64,000 nucleotides of DNA, taken from Streptomyces neyagawaensis. GTDB lineage: Bacteria; Actinomycetota; Actinomycetes; Streptomycetales; Streptomycetaceae. Position numbers and translations under genes: made by a program. Location: contig NZ_JAMGBG010000069.1 in the NCBI RefSeq assembly GCF_023516595.1, positions 1 through 64,000 of the forward strand. Reading direction: 5' to 3'. Numbering within the stretch: the first letter of the stretch is position 1; each line of letters begins with the position of its first letter. The notes under the pieces are model-generated. The model did not search any database. It worked only from the letters and a program-made list of their open reading frames with translations, and had not been told where the DNA came from. Shown here piece after piece: positions 1 through 8,635 of this stretch.

Positions 1-74
1 CGGCGCCCGCGCCGACCGCCACGAAAGGCCGGCCGACGAGTGCGACGCCCGCGCCGACCGCCGCGGACTCCGAG

Positions 75-1085
75 TTGACGACTACGGAACCCCGGCCGAC
101 CGCCGCGAACGCCGACGGGGCGGCGCGTGACCTGCCCGCCGTCCTCTACCCCCTCCAGCCCGACCACCCCGAACTCGTCGCCCCGTTCGCCGCGTCCGTC
201 GCCCGCACCGGGGCGCGGCGCCTGTGGCTCTGCCAGTCCTTCCGCGCCGAACCCCACCAGGTGCTGGCCCATCTGGCCGGGATGGGGCACACCGTGCCCG
301 TGGGCACCGCGGTGACGCTGCTGCCGCTGCGGCACCCGTACGAGGCGGCGCTCCAGGCCCGCTCGCTGGCGTTGCTCACGGGGCAGCCGGTGGTGGCCGG
401 GTACGGCATCGGCACGCCCGACTTCGCGAAGGGCCTCGCGCCGGAGCCGTACCGCAGCCCTCGTACGGCGGTCGGAGACTACGTCCGCTCCGTACGCTCC
501 CTGCTGGACGGCGAGAGCGTGGCGTACGACGGCCCGTACCACCGGCTGCACGCCGAGCTGCCGCCGGTCGGGCCGCACGCGCCGGTGGAGGTGGGGGCCG
601 GGGTGCTCCGGCCCGGCATGGCGCGCACGGCGGGCGCGACGGCGGACGTGGCGATCACCTGGATGACCCCGCCGGCGTACGTACGGGACGTGCTCGTACC
701 CCAACTGGCCGAAGGCGCGGCCGAGTCGGGGCGTGCCGGGCGGCCCCGGATCGCGACGGCCGTGCACGTCGCCGTCGCCCGGCCGGGCCGCGACCCACGC
801 CATCTGGCCCGGGTCGCCGCGGGCGCGCACCTGGGCGCCCCGCACTACGCGGACATGCTCCGCCGCGCCGGCCTGGACACCGACGGCCCGGACCCCGCCG
901 CCGAACTGCTGCGCGCCGACGTCGTCGTCACCGGCACACCGGAGGAGATCGCCGCCACCCTGGCCCGCTACCGGGCGGCCGGTGTCGACGAGATCCTCCT
1001 CAACCCCACCGCCGTCCTCCTCACGGAGGGCGTGCACGCGGCGGTGGACGACATGGAGGAGATCATCGCGGCGACGGCGGGGTGA
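75..1085 (+). CDS. LLM-class (luciferase-like) flavin/F420-dependent oxidoreductase
   Basis: The 336-residue protein has the layout of bacterial luciferase-like monooxygenases: a TIM-barrel with an N-terminal strand followed by the usual ...VPVGTAVTLLPLRHP... segment, a central Y-x-G-x-x-x-R region, and a C-terminal VTGTPEEIAATLARYRAAGVDEILL signature typical of F420- or FMN-dependent members. The substrate cannot be told from sequence. The start given is a TTG, but the frame stays open to the window edge (from base 3) and encodes an Ala/Pro/Thr-rich stretch with a repeated APAPTA motif. The true start may therefore lie outside the window. The 3' end overlaps the convergent PA14-like gene by 23 bp. 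Confidence 0.8.
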   Translation: MTTTEPRPTAANADGAARDLPAVLYPLQPDHPELVAPFAASVARTGARRLWLCQSFRAEPHQVLAHLAGMGHTVPVGTAVTLLPLRHPYEAALQARSLALLTGQPVVAGYGIGTPDFAKGLAPEPYRSPRTAVGDYVRSVRSLLDGESVAYDGPYHRLHAELPPVGPHAPVEVGAGVLRPGMARTAGATADVAITWMTPPAYVRDVLVPQLAEGAAESGRAGRPRIATAVHVAVARPGRDPRHLARVAAGAHLGAPHYADMLRRAGLDTDGPDPAAELLRADVVVTGTPEEIAATLARYRAAGVDEILLNPTAVLLTEGVHAAVDDMEEIIAATAG

Positions 1086-1749
1086 CGGTCCCCGCACGGG
1101 ACAGCGGCACCGCCGTGAACGCGACCTCGGCGGCGCCGCTCCGGTTGACGTAGTCGACCCGCAGGGTGTGCCGTCCGGACGGGATGGTGAGGTCGACGCT
1201 CCGCGAGACCGGCACCGGGCCGTACGTCGAGACCGGCGTCGGGACGGCCGTCGCGCCCGGAGACGAGCCCGGCGTCGGGACCGCCGGCGCGCCCGGCGAC
1301 GCGTCCGGCGTCGGGACGTCGCCGTGGACCTCACCTCGGAGGTCGATCCGCAACCGGCCGTCGACGTACACGCGGACGCCGCCGTCCCGCCCCGACGCGA
1401 CGAGGGTGAACGGACCGCCGGAGCCGAAGTCCCGTGTCACGCTCCACCGCACACCGAAGTGGTCGTCCGGCAACCCCGGCGCGGGCGCGTCCGTGCCCCA
1501 GTCCTGGTCGATCGCGCTGTCGCAGTCCGTCGTCAGCGGCGTACCCGAGAACGACGTGTTCGCGAACATCTGCCGTTTGAACACGGACGGCGCGCAGGTC
1601 ACGGCCGCCTCGGCGGTCAGCGCGTACACCCCGCCCATCGCCGCGGCGATGACCGTCGCCACGGCGGTGGCCCCCACCCGCCGCCGTCGACGTCCCCGGC
1701 GCCACCGACGCCCCGTCCTCCCGGACGCGGAACGAGAACCCTCGGACAT
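1063..1749 (-). CDS. Secreted PA14-domain-like protein
   Basis: The 228-residue protein has an Arg-rich n-region, a hydrophobic segment (about residues 27-48, ATAVATVIAAAMGGVYALTA) and an Ala-rich cleavage region, so it is probably exported. The mature part reads like a PA14 carbohydrate-binding fold: FANTSFSG at the start, an IDQDWG motif, a W-S-V-T-R-D-F strand, and VRVYVDGRLRIDL followed later by a SGRHTLRVDY strand. A Pro/Thr/Ser linker with repeated VPTP units is inserted in the middle of the domain, which is unusual for PA14. I chose ATG at 1749 because a GAAAGGG element lies upstream; GTG at 1752 is an alternative. Function is unknown; glycan binding is inferred from the fold only. Confidence 0.7.
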   Translation of the reverse strand: MSEGSRSASGRTGRRWRRGRRRRRVGATAVATVIAAAMGGVYALTAEAAVTCAPSVFKRQMFANTSFSGTPLTTDCDSAIDQDWGTDAPAPGLPDDHFGVRWSVTRDFGSGGPFTLVASGRDGGVRVYVDGRLRIDLRGEVHGDVPTPDASPGAPAVPTPGSSPGATAVPTPVSTYGPVPVSRSVDLTIPSGRHTLRVDYVNRSGAAEVAFTAVPLSRAGTVTPPSPR

Positions 1750-1957
1750 CACTCGCAGCCCTTTCGGCCCACAGACACGGAACGAATGACCTTCGGCGTG
1801 GGGGTGGTGGGGCGCTACAGCGCAGGTGGGGCTGCTGGGACGCCTGAGCGCGTAGCGGCGAGGATAAGGGATGCCTTTCGGGGTGGGAACGGGCGGTCGC
1901 ATGCCGAGACCGGCCGAGGTCGGCCCAGGCGGCCGGAGGCGGGGGGCGGAGGCGGGG

Positions 1958-2308
1958 TCAGGTCGTGCGGGCCGGGGCCGGCTGTTCGCGTCCCCAGGCG
2001 GCCAGTGGCTGGAGGGCGTCGTTGAGGCGGATGCCGGACTCGGTCAGCGAGTACTCGACGCGGGGCGGCACCTCGTCGTAGGAGACACGGTGCACGACAC
2101 CGTCGGCCTCCATCTCCCGCAGATGGGAGGCCAGCACCTTCTCGGTGATCCCCGGGAGCAGTCGGCGCAGTTCGCCGAAGCGGCGGCAGGGCTGCTCGTG
2201 GAGCGCCCAGAGGATGAGCACCTTCCACTTGCCGCCGATCACCTCCATCGCGGTGTCGATGCCGCAGACGTGTCCGTCCGGTGTGCCCGGCCGGTTCAGC
2301 GTCGTCAT
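1958..2308 (-). CDS. HxlR-family winged-helix transcriptional regulator
   Basis: The 116-residue protein carries the HxlR core: C15-G-I-D then I-G-G-K-W-K-V-L-I-L near the N-terminus, an R-F-G-E-L-R-R recognition region, L-P-G-I-T-E-K-V-L-x-x-H-L-R-E-M-E and P-P-R-V-E-Y-S-L-T-E-S-G. These DNA-binding proteins often respond to reactive electrophiles or thiol oxidation through the conserved N-terminal Cys, which is present here. It is transcribed divergently from the imine-reductase-like gene at 2405, with about 96 bp between the starts, so control of that gene and autoregulation are the obvious inference. Confidence 0.9.
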   Translation of the reverse strand: MTTLNRPGTPDGHVCGIDTAMEVIGGKWKVLILWALHEQPCRRFGELRRLLPGITEKVLASHLREMEADGVVHRVSYDEVPPRVEYSLTESGIRLNDALQPLAAWGREQPAPARTT

Positions 2309-2358
2309 GCCCCACCCTTCCGACGTGCTCGCTCACCGCGGGGTAACCACCCACCGCG

Positions 2359-2370
2359 AAGTGCGTACTT
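2359..2370. promoter_or_regulatory. Possible HxlR operator (12-bp near-palindrome)
   Basis: AAGTGCGTACTT sits midway between the divergent HxlR and reductase genes. The two 6-bp halves are inverted repeats with one mismatched position. HxlR proteins bind short palindromes in divergent intergenic regions, so position and symmetry fit. Binding is not shown. Confidence 0.35.
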
Positions 2371-2404
2371 GATCGATTCCGGAGCTGTGACCAGCCTGTT
2401 CGGC

Positions 2405-3286
2405 ATGACACAGAACCCTGTTGAGAAGACGCCCGTCACGCTGCTGGGGCTCGGTGCGATGGGCACCGCGCTGGCCCGTGCCTGGCTCGCCGCCGGCCAC
2501 CCGCTCACCGTCTGGAACCGTACCCCGGCCCGTGCCGCGGCACTCGCCGCCGAGGGCGCGACGGTCGCGGACGACGCCGCCGAGGCGGTCCGGGCCAACT
2601 CCTTGATCATCGCCTGTTTGTTGGACGACGCGTCGGTCGCCGAGGTGCTGGCCGGTACCGACCTGACCGGCCGGGACCTGGTCAACCTGACCACCAGCAC
2701 CCCCGAACAGGCCCGTGCCCGCGCCGTATGGGCCGACGGGCGCGGCGCCCGCTACCTGGACGGCGGGATCATGGCCGTCCCCCCGATGATCGGCGTCCCG
2801 CAGGCCGGCGGTTATGTCCTGTACAGCGGTTCGCGGGAGCTGTTCGAGCAGCACCGGGGGACCCTGGGCGTCCCGGCGGGCACCACGTACGTCGGCGGGG
2901 ACGCGGGTTTCGCCGCCCTGTACGACGTGGCGCTGCTCAGCGCCATGTACGGCATGTTCGCGGGCACCGCGCACGCCTTCGCCCTGATCCGTCGGGAGGA
3001 CATCGACCCCGCCGAGTTCGCCCCGCTGCTCGTCGGCTGGCTCACCGCGATGGCCCCGTCGGTGCACCAGACCGCCGATCAGCTGCGCAGCGGCGACTAC
3101 ACCAGGAACGTCGTCTCGGACCTGGCCATGCAGGTGGCGGGCACACCGACGTTCCTGGAGACCGCGCGGCAACAGGGCGTCAGCCCCGAACTGCTCACCC
3201 CCTACTTCGAGCTGATGCGCCGCCGCCTGACCGAGGGCAGCGCCAAGGAGGACCTGACAGGCGTGATCGACCTACTGCTGCGCTGA
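2405..3286 (+). CDS. NADPH-dependent imine reductase / beta-hydroxyacid-dehydrogenase-like enzyme
   Basis: The 293-residue protein has a Rossmann dinucleotide-binding site (GLGAMG, residues 15-20, then VWNRTPARA, whose Arg suggests NADPH) and an all-helical C-terminal dimerisation domain. This is the layout of imine reductases and NADPH-dependent reductive aminases rather than the shorter 6-phosphogluconate family. It should reduce a C=N or C=O bond in an unknown small molecule. The divergent HxlR regulator suggests inducible expression. The ATG at 2405 lacks a well-spaced ribosome-binding site. An in-frame GTG at 2387 has GGAG only 2-3 nt upstream, so the start remains uncertain by six codons. 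Confidence 0.8.
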   Translation: MTQNPVEKTPVTLLGLGAMGTALARAWLAAGHPLTVWNRTPARAAALAAEGATVADDAAEAVRANSLIIACLLDDASVAEVLAGTDLTGRDLVNLTTSTPEQARARAVWADGRGARYLDGGIMAVPPMIGVPQAGGYVLYSGSRELFEQHRGTLGVPAGTTYVGGDAGFAALYDVALLSAMYGMFAGTAHAFALIRREDIDPAEFAPLLVGWLTAMAPSVHQTADQLRSGDYTRNVVSDLAMQVAGTPTFLETARQQGVSPELLTPYFELMRRRLTEGSAKEDLTGVIDLLLR

Positions 3287-3361
3287 CCGTCCTGGAACAC
3301 CACAGGTGGTCGGGGCCGGCCGAACGGCCAAGCCCCACCGTGCCGGTCCGCCCCCGAAGCC

Positions 3362-3788
3362 GTGCCTCGTGGCGGCGAGTACGCCTGCCACCAGGATGTG
3401 AATGTGATCCACGAGCGCAAGGTCTGGGTACCGGACGCCTTCGTCGCTCCAGAAGACACCGAGTCGTGTCGCGACGAAGAAGACATGGGAGTCAGGGCCG
3501 ACTCCGTCAACTCATCGTCGAGGTGGTCTCGCCCGGCACGCGGAACCGGGACCGCGACCGGGTCAGGAAGCGCCGTGAATACGCGCGTGCCGGCATCCCC
3601 GTGTACGTCGTCATCGACGACCACGACGGCGAGGGGGGGCGGTCACCCTCTTCACCGTGCCTCGCCCCGACAAGGCGGACTGGGAGGACATCCACCGGGT
3701 GCCCTACGGCACGGAGGTCGTCATTCCCGAGGGTCCGGCCAAGGGGGGCGCCGTCACGGAGGCCGTCACCGGTCGGCTCCGGAGCTGA
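3362..3788 (+). pseudogene. Uma2-family restriction-endonuclease-like protein, frameshifted remnant
   Basis: Pieces of a Uma2 (DUF820) protein appear in successive different frames. Around 3376-3480 the frame reads ...VWVPDAFVAPEDTES, which corresponds to the P-D-x-x-V motif. Around 3500-3640 it reads LIVEVVSPGTRNRDRDRVRKR then GIPVYVVID, which corresponds to the V-E-V-x-S-P and Y-x-x-A-G-V-P-x-Y-W-x-V-D motifs. From about 3642 to the stop at 3786 it reads VTLFTVPRPDKADWED...EVVIPEG. At least two frame changes are needed to join them, one of them near a run of seven G. Streptomyces genomes carry many Uma2 copies; this one looks dead. Boundaries are approximate. Confidence 0.75.
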
Positions 3789-3900
3789 CGCTCGACCCGG
3801 CTCGTTGACCGCTGGTCGCCCCCGACTGAACCATCAGGCCCCAGGTGGTGTCTCACCAGGCGATACGTGTGCGGCGCTTGCGCTTCTGGGGAGGCAACTC

Positions 3901-4407
3901 ATGGCCATGGTCGGGCTGTTCTGGATCGCCGGGGACGGTGGGGTGTACGTGGGGGCGGAGCCCGAGGGGGCCGGGCGGGGGCTGCGGCTGACCCGGGACG
4001 GCGTCGTGGGGCTCGGCGTGGACCAGGGCGGCGAGTGGCGGTGGGCGGATCTGCGGTCGGTCGCCCTGCGGTACGTGCGGATCCGGTCCGCCGGGCGGCT
4101 GGTGGTCACCGCCGCCGTCGACCTCGCGCTCAGCGCCGTGGCCGGGGGCGGTGGCAGCCCCGGGGCCTTCGAGGTGCACCTGGAGACGGCGGACGGGACC
4201 ACCGTCGAACTGGAGGCCTACATGGCGTCCGCCGTCGGCGGCTACGTCGAGTCCGAGTACGACCTCTCCGTCGCCCTCCTGAACCGCCTCGTGGACGGCA
4301 CGGCGGACCTCGGCCCCCTGGAGGACTGGGGACGCGCGTACGCCGCCGAGGGCACCCTCCGGCGCGAGGAGCGGGAAGCGCTCCTGCGGAAGTGGACCGA
4401 CGGCTGA
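3901..4407 (+). CDS. Conserved hypothetical protein, soluble
   Basis: The 168-residue product has no signal peptide and no membrane segment. It looks like a small beta-rich domain: an N-terminal strand FWIAGDGGVYVGAEP, then W-R-W-A-D-L-R-S-V, V-T-A-A-V-D-L-A-L and F-E-V-H-L-E-T-A-D-G. A charged helical C-terminus follows (LEDWGRAYAAEGTLRREERE). I do not recognise a named family. GGGGAGG lies 6 nt before the ATG, which fixes the start. No operon partner is apparent; the next gene begins 608 bp downstream. Confidence 0.6.
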   Translation: MAMVGLFWIAGDGGVYVGAEPEGAGRGLRLTRDGVVGLGVDQGGEWRWADLRSVALRYVRIRSAGRLVVTAAVDLALSAVAGGGGSPGAFEVHLETADGTTVELEAYMASAVGGYVESEYDLSVALLNRLVDGTADLGPLEDWGRAYAAEGTLRREEREALLRKWTDG

Positions 4408-5015
4408 GCCACCCGGCCCAGGCCCCGACCCCCCGGCCCCCGGCGAGGCCCACCGGTGACGCCCCCGGTGACGCTCAGTGACCGTAGAGTCGGGTCGCCG
4501 TCAGGGGGTCGGTGGCTCGGCGATCTTCGTGACTCGGTCCGGCGTGGCGGGCGTACGGAGTGACGTCCGCCACCCGTCGGGTCCCGCCCCGGTGCCCGGG
4601 GAGCGGCACGGTGGGAGGCCGTACGTGGTGATCGTCCCGTTCTTCTCCCACATGTCCGTGTCCGCCCGGTGGCCCGCGTCAGGGCCGCCTCCGTGAGTCC
4701 GGTCACCCTCTCTGGCCTGCCCCTTCCTCGGACCTCTGCCCCGACGGTCGCCCTCGCCGGCCCTCGTGATGAGTCAACAGGCACTGCGCCGGGCACCGTT
4801 CGGCCCGTGTCGTTTCCCGCACCGCCCCCGGCCCCGCGGGCCGTGAAGGGCGCGCGGCGACAGCGCGAGTCCCTTGCTTTACCCTCTTCACACCGAGACC
4901 ACACAACGCTGTTGTCATCTCGTTAAGTGATTACTCCTTGACGCTGCGGTGATCAGCGCGTTGGCTTTCAGCCACCTGGGTCTCAGTGCCGACCCACGCC
5001 CGGAAGGCCCTTGAT
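4408..5015. other. 608-bp intergenic region
   Basis: No convincing gene was seen. The first 500 bp are G+C-rich without codon-like bias that I trust. The last 150 bp become A+T-richer and hold the likely promoter of the solute-binding lipoprotein gene. Confidence 0.5.
4938..4966 (+). promoter_or_regulatory. Putative promoter of the solute-binding lipoprotein gene
   Basis: TTGACG (4938-4943) is followed after 17 nt by TTGGCT (4961-4966), a spacing right for a housekeeping-type promoter. It lies about 50 bp before the GTG start at 5016. The -10 match is weak. Confidence 0.4.
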
Positions 5016-6167
5016 GTGAACGCCCGTAAGACCAGCACGACCGGCACCAGCCGTATACGTCGTACCGCCCTGCACCGCACCGCCACCGCCCTCGCGGCGT
5101 CCGCCGCGGCCGTCTCCCTCGCTGCCTGCGGGGTCGTGGACGTCGGCAGCAGCGCGGAGGCGAGCCCCACGAAGGGCGACGACATCACGGTGGGCGTTCT
5201 CTTCCCGGACAAGGAGACCAAGCGCTACGAGCAGTTCGACCTCCCGATCATGAAGAAGAAGATCGGCGAACTGACCGACAACAAGGCGACGGTCCAGTAC
5301 GCCAACGCGGACAAGGACCCGGAGACCCAGATCGAGCAGCTCGAGCGGATGGTGACCGACAAGGTCGACATCATCGTGGTCGACGCCGTGGACTCCAAGA
5401 GCATCGCGAGCGCCGTCGAGACCGCCGACAAGGCCGGCATCCCGGTCATCGCCTACGACCGGCTCGCCCAGGGCCCGATCGACGGCTACGTCTCCTTCGA
5501 CAACGAGCTGGTCGGCCAGGTGCAGGGCCGCTCCCTGGTGGAGAAGCTGGGCGACAGCGCCGCCAACAAGATCGTCATGATGAACGGGTCGACCACCGAC
5601 CCCAACGCCGCCATGTTCAAGGAGGGCGCCCTCTCCGAACTCGGCGACAAGGTGACGATCTCCGAGACGTACGACACCAAGGACTGGGACCCGGTCGCCG
5701 CCAAGGCGAACATGGAGGAGGCCGTCGCCAAGCTCGGCGCCGGCAACATCGACGCCGTCTACGCCGCCAACGACGGCATCGCGGGTGCCGTCATCGACGT
5801 CCTGAAGACCGCCGGCGTCTCCAAGGTGCCGCCGGTCACCGGGCAGGACGCCGACCTGGACGCGGTGCAGCGGATCGTCGCGGGCGACCAGTACATGACC
5901 GTGTACAAGTCGTTCCCGCTGGAGGCGAACGCCGCCGCCGAGATGGCCGTCGCCAAGGTCCAGGGCCGCTCCATCGAGTTCGACGCCCTCGCCAAGGACA
6001 GCGTCGACTCGCCGACCACCAAGAAGATCCCCGCCCAGCTGGTTCCGCCGGTCGCGCTGACCAAGAAGAACATCGCGGACACGGTCGTCGCCGACGGCAT
6101 CTACACCGTCAAGCAGATCTGCACGGCCCCGTACAAGGCCGCCTGCGACGCGCTCAAGCTGAACTAG
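5016..6167 (+). CDS. Xylose-type sugar ABC transporter substrate-binding lipoprotein
   Basis: This 383-residue protein begins with a signal peptide ending in the lipobox L-A-A-C (Cys38), so it should be lipid-anchored outside the membrane. The mature part is a type I periplasmic binding fold of the XylF/ChvE kind: DITVGVLFPD, then KRYEQFDLPIMKK, ...VDIIVVDAVDSKSIASAV, GIPVIAYDRL, and a C-terminal VTGQDADLDAVQRIVAGDQYMTVYK block that contributes to the sugar pocket. GTG at 5016 is preceded by GGAAGG at 8-nt spacing; an upstream GTG at 4986 is less likely. No permease or ATPase gene follows, so it either serves a transporter encoded elsewhere or acts as a sensor. Confidence 0.85.
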   Translation: MNARKTSTTGTSRIRRTALHRTATALAASAAAVSLAACGVVDVGSSAEASPTKGDDITVGVLFPDKETKRYEQFDLPIMKKKIGELTDNKATVQYANADKDPETQIEQLERMVTDKVDIIVVDAVDSKSIASAVETADKAGIPVIAYDRLAQGPIDGYVSFDNELVGQVQGRSLVEKLGDSAANKIVMMNGSTTDPNAAMFKEGALSELGDKVTISETYDTKDWDPVAAKANMEEAVAKLGAGNIDAVYAANDGIAGAVIDVLKTAGVSKVPPVTGQDADLDAVQRIVAGDQYMTVYKSFPLEANAAAEMAVAKVQGRSIEFDALAKDSVDSPTTKKIPAQLVPPVALTKKNIADTVVADGIYTVKQICTAPYKAACDALKLN

Positions 6168-6396
6168 CACCGGGCCCCGCCACGACAACGACGTCAGCGA
6201 GGCGAACGCGGCGTCAGTGACGACAAACGACGTCAGCGGCGGCGAGCGGCCGGGAACGGCCCTCGCTGCCGCCGCCCGTCCTCGCCGCTCCCCCGTCGCC
6301 GTCCTGCGTAGATCCTGTGCAGTCCCCGCGTCAAGATCACACCATGGTCTAGGGTTTCGGCCTGTCATGTCGTGATCACGGGGGACGACTGTCGGG

Positions 6397-8031
6397 ATGC
6401 TTCAGCACAACGGGGACCCGGCGGAGCGCTGCGCGCGCACCGCCGCCGGGGGATCAACACACGCAGCGGGGCCACACCCCGACGCTCCCGCGGCCGCGCG
6501 GCGGTCCACGGGGGCAGCCCGATGGGCATCCCGCTCCACCGCGTCCCTCGCCCCACCCCTCACCCTGGCGCTCTCGCTCGCCCTCCTGACCGCCTGCACG
6601 GCGGTCGACAGCGGTGAACCGGACGGCGGCGGCAAGAACCCCGCGCCCGGCGACCGCCCCACCGCGTCCGCCGGCGCCCCCGCCTACGACGGCCCCCGTC
6701 TCCCCGGCTTCGCCGCGAAGCCCGCGTGGAGCCTGGCCGCCGGCCACACGGCACCCGGTGTGCTGGACCTGGGCGGCACCCTGCTGTTCGCCAAGGACGC
6801 GAGCGGCGCCTACCTCAAGGACTTCGACGACGCCGAGGCGTTCCTGGAGCCCGACACCTGGGGCGACGACCGCCGCTCACCGGCTCCGCAGGGGCCCAAC
6901 CGCGTGCTGCACCTCTCCGAGGCCCCCCAGCCGCTGACGCTGGAGTTCCGGGACACGAGGACCGGGAAGCTGCGTGCCTCCCTGAAGGCGGCCACCGACT
7001 CGGTGACGCTCACCGGTTGGCGCGACGGCGCCCCCGCGGTCGCCGTCGGCACGTCGCGGACCGCCGGGTCGGACGGGCTGACGGCCGAGAAGACCACCTC
7101 GACGGTCACCGTGTACGACGGCCGGGGACGGAAGCTGGGCGCGACCCCGGCCACGCGCCGCCCCGAGACGGGCCTGTACTACGCGGCCGCCCTCAGCGAG
7201 GGCTACCGCGTCGACCCCGCCGACGCGACCGTACGGCTCACCCCGGTCGGCGGCGGCACCGCCCGCACCGTCACCTGCACCGAAGAGGGCGCCGACTGCG
7301 CGTACGACCCGAGGACGGGGCTGATCGGCGCCGCCCGCGCCACCGCGCCGCCCGTCCTCGGCGGGTACGGCGCCGGGTTCGAGAACGCGAACGTCGGCGG
7401 CACCGACATGGTCCGCATCACCCTGAGCGACCTCGCCACCGGCAAGAAGGTCTGGAGCAGCGCCGACGCCGAGATACCGCCCGGCGTGGAGCTGTACGAC
7501 AACGGCGACCCGGACCTGGAGCCCATGCCGGACTCCGAGACGCTGTCCCTGCTCCGCGTCACCGACGGCCGGGTCCTCGTCGCCTGGCAGGCGTCCCAGA
7601 GCGACGACGACACCTGGATCCACGCCTGGTACGACCTCGAGTCCGGTGACCTGACCGACTCGTACGAGGCCACGCGGTCCGTGCTCCTCGCCCCGTCCGG
7701 CGACCTCGCCGCCGAGGACGCCGTGCCCGGCGGCACGTTCACCGGTACGACGGTGTGGCGGCTGCCCGGCGGCAAGCGGCTGTGGACGCAGGAGGAGGGG
7801 GCGGACGAGACCCCGCTGGACCCCGTGCGGTTCACCCGCGACGGCTCGGTCCTCTACGGGTACACGACCGCCGAGGACGGCACGGAGCACGGTCTGGCCG
7901 TCGACCCCCGCACCCGCGAGGTCCTCGCCGAGGACCTCCCCGTCGACCACGTCCCCGCCGTCGACGAGGCCACGGGCTACGGCCACCTCTCCACCACCGA
8001 GGGCTTCCACGCCTTCGCGCCGGCCGGCTGA
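6397..8031 (+). CDS. PQQ-like beta-propeller lipoprotein
   Basis: The 544-residue protein has a long basic n-region, a hydrophobic h-region and a lipobox L-T-A-C (Cys67), so it should be a surface lipoprotein. The rest is beta-rich with repeated W/Y-x-D-x-x-T/S-G-x blades (for example WYDLESGDLTDSYEA, and AVDPRTREVLAEDLP at the end), like PQQ-type/BamB-like propellers that act as scaffolds. The start is uncertain: no good ribosome-binding site is close to ATG 6397, but it is the only plausible in-frame start before the signal peptide. The small lipoprotein gene follows 59 bp later on the same strand, so a two-gene operon is likely. Confidence 0.7.
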   Translation: MLQHNGDPAERCARTAAGGSTHAAGPHPDAPAAARRSTGAARWASRSTASLAPPLTLALSLALLTACTAVDSGEPDGGGKNPAPGDRPTASAGAPAYDGPRLPGFAAKPAWSLAAGHTAPGVLDLGGTLLFAKDASGAYLKDFDDAEAFLEPDTWGDDRRSPAPQGPNRVLHLSEAPQPLTLEFRDTRTGKLRASLKAATDSVTLTGWRDGAPAVAVGTSRTAGSDGLTAEKTTSTVTVYDGRGRKLGATPATRRPETGLYYAAALSEGYRVDPADATVRLTPVGGGTARTVTCTEEGADCAYDPRTGLIGAARATAPPVLGGYGAGFENANVGGTDMVRITLSDLATGKKVWSSADAEIPPGVELYDNGDPDLEPMPDSETLSLLRVTDGRVLVAWQASQSDDDTWIHAWYDLESGDLTDSYEATRSVLLAPSGDLAAEDAVPGGTFTGTTVWRLPGGKRLWTQEEGADETPLDPVRFTRDGSVLYGYTTAEDGTEHGLAVDPRTREVLAEDLPVDHVPAVDEATGYGHLSTTEGFHAFAPAG

Positions 8032-8090
8032 CACCGCCGCCCGGCCCCCTGACACCCCCCAGCTCCGCCCCACCTACCTGAGGAACCCTC

Positions 8091-8588
8091 TTGCGTACCC
8101 GAATGTCTGCCTCCGCCTGCGCCCTTCTGCTCGCCCTCACCGTCACCGCCTGCGGCGACGACGGGGTCGAGCTGCCGATGGCCGGTGACACGGAGGCGGT
8201 CGCCACCTACGTCGACAAGAACGTCGGCTGCCAGGACACCGACTTCTACACGTCGTCCGATCTGGCGGAGATCCGCGCCGAGTTCAGCGACGCCATCGAC
8301 GGCGGCGGCGACTGCGACGTCGACGACGACACCGACATCGACTTCCTGCACGTCACCGACATGACCGAGTTCCAGAAGGACCTGGCCGCGTCCGACGAGT
8401 CCGACGACAACGGCCTCATGATCGGGATGAACTTCGTCCTCGACGTCGACCGCGACGAACACGCCCGGACCCTGCTCGACGCCGGTCTCCTCTACATCGA
8501 CTGCGAGCCGGGCCTGGAGATTCCCGACACGTACACCCGCGTCGAGGCCGAGGCGGGTTGCGTGCTGACGAACTACGAGCGCGAGTGA
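8091..8588 (+). CDS. Small acidic lipoprotein
   Basis: The 165-residue product has a short signal peptide ending in V-T-A-C (Cys21), so it should be lipid-anchored. The mature domain is very acidic (DDDTDIDFLHVTDM) and has three further Cys residues that could pair. A TTG start fits best: GAGGAA lies 5 nt upstream, whereas ATG 8103 would be 17 nt away. It follows the beta-propeller lipoprotein gene by 59 bp and is probably co-transcribed. Family not recognised. Confidence 0.65.
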   Translation: MRTRMSASACALLLALTVTACGDDGVELPMAGDTEAVATYVDKNVGCQDTDFYTSSDLAEIRAEFSDAIDGGGDCDVDDDTDIDFLHVTDMTEFQKDLAASDESDDNGLMIGMNFVLDVDRDEHARTLLDAGLLYIDCEPGLEIPDTYTRVEAEAGCVLTNYERE

Positions 8589-8635
8589 CGAACGGGAGGG
8601 ACGAGAGCGGGTGACCGTCCCGCCGCCCGTCCCGC

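Noticed and set aside
1871..2404. N-terminal extension of the imine-reductase-like protein by about 178 residues
   Set aside because: It would run antisense through the whole HxlR gene; the enzyme family begins at the G-x-G-x-x-G strand shortly after ATG 2405.
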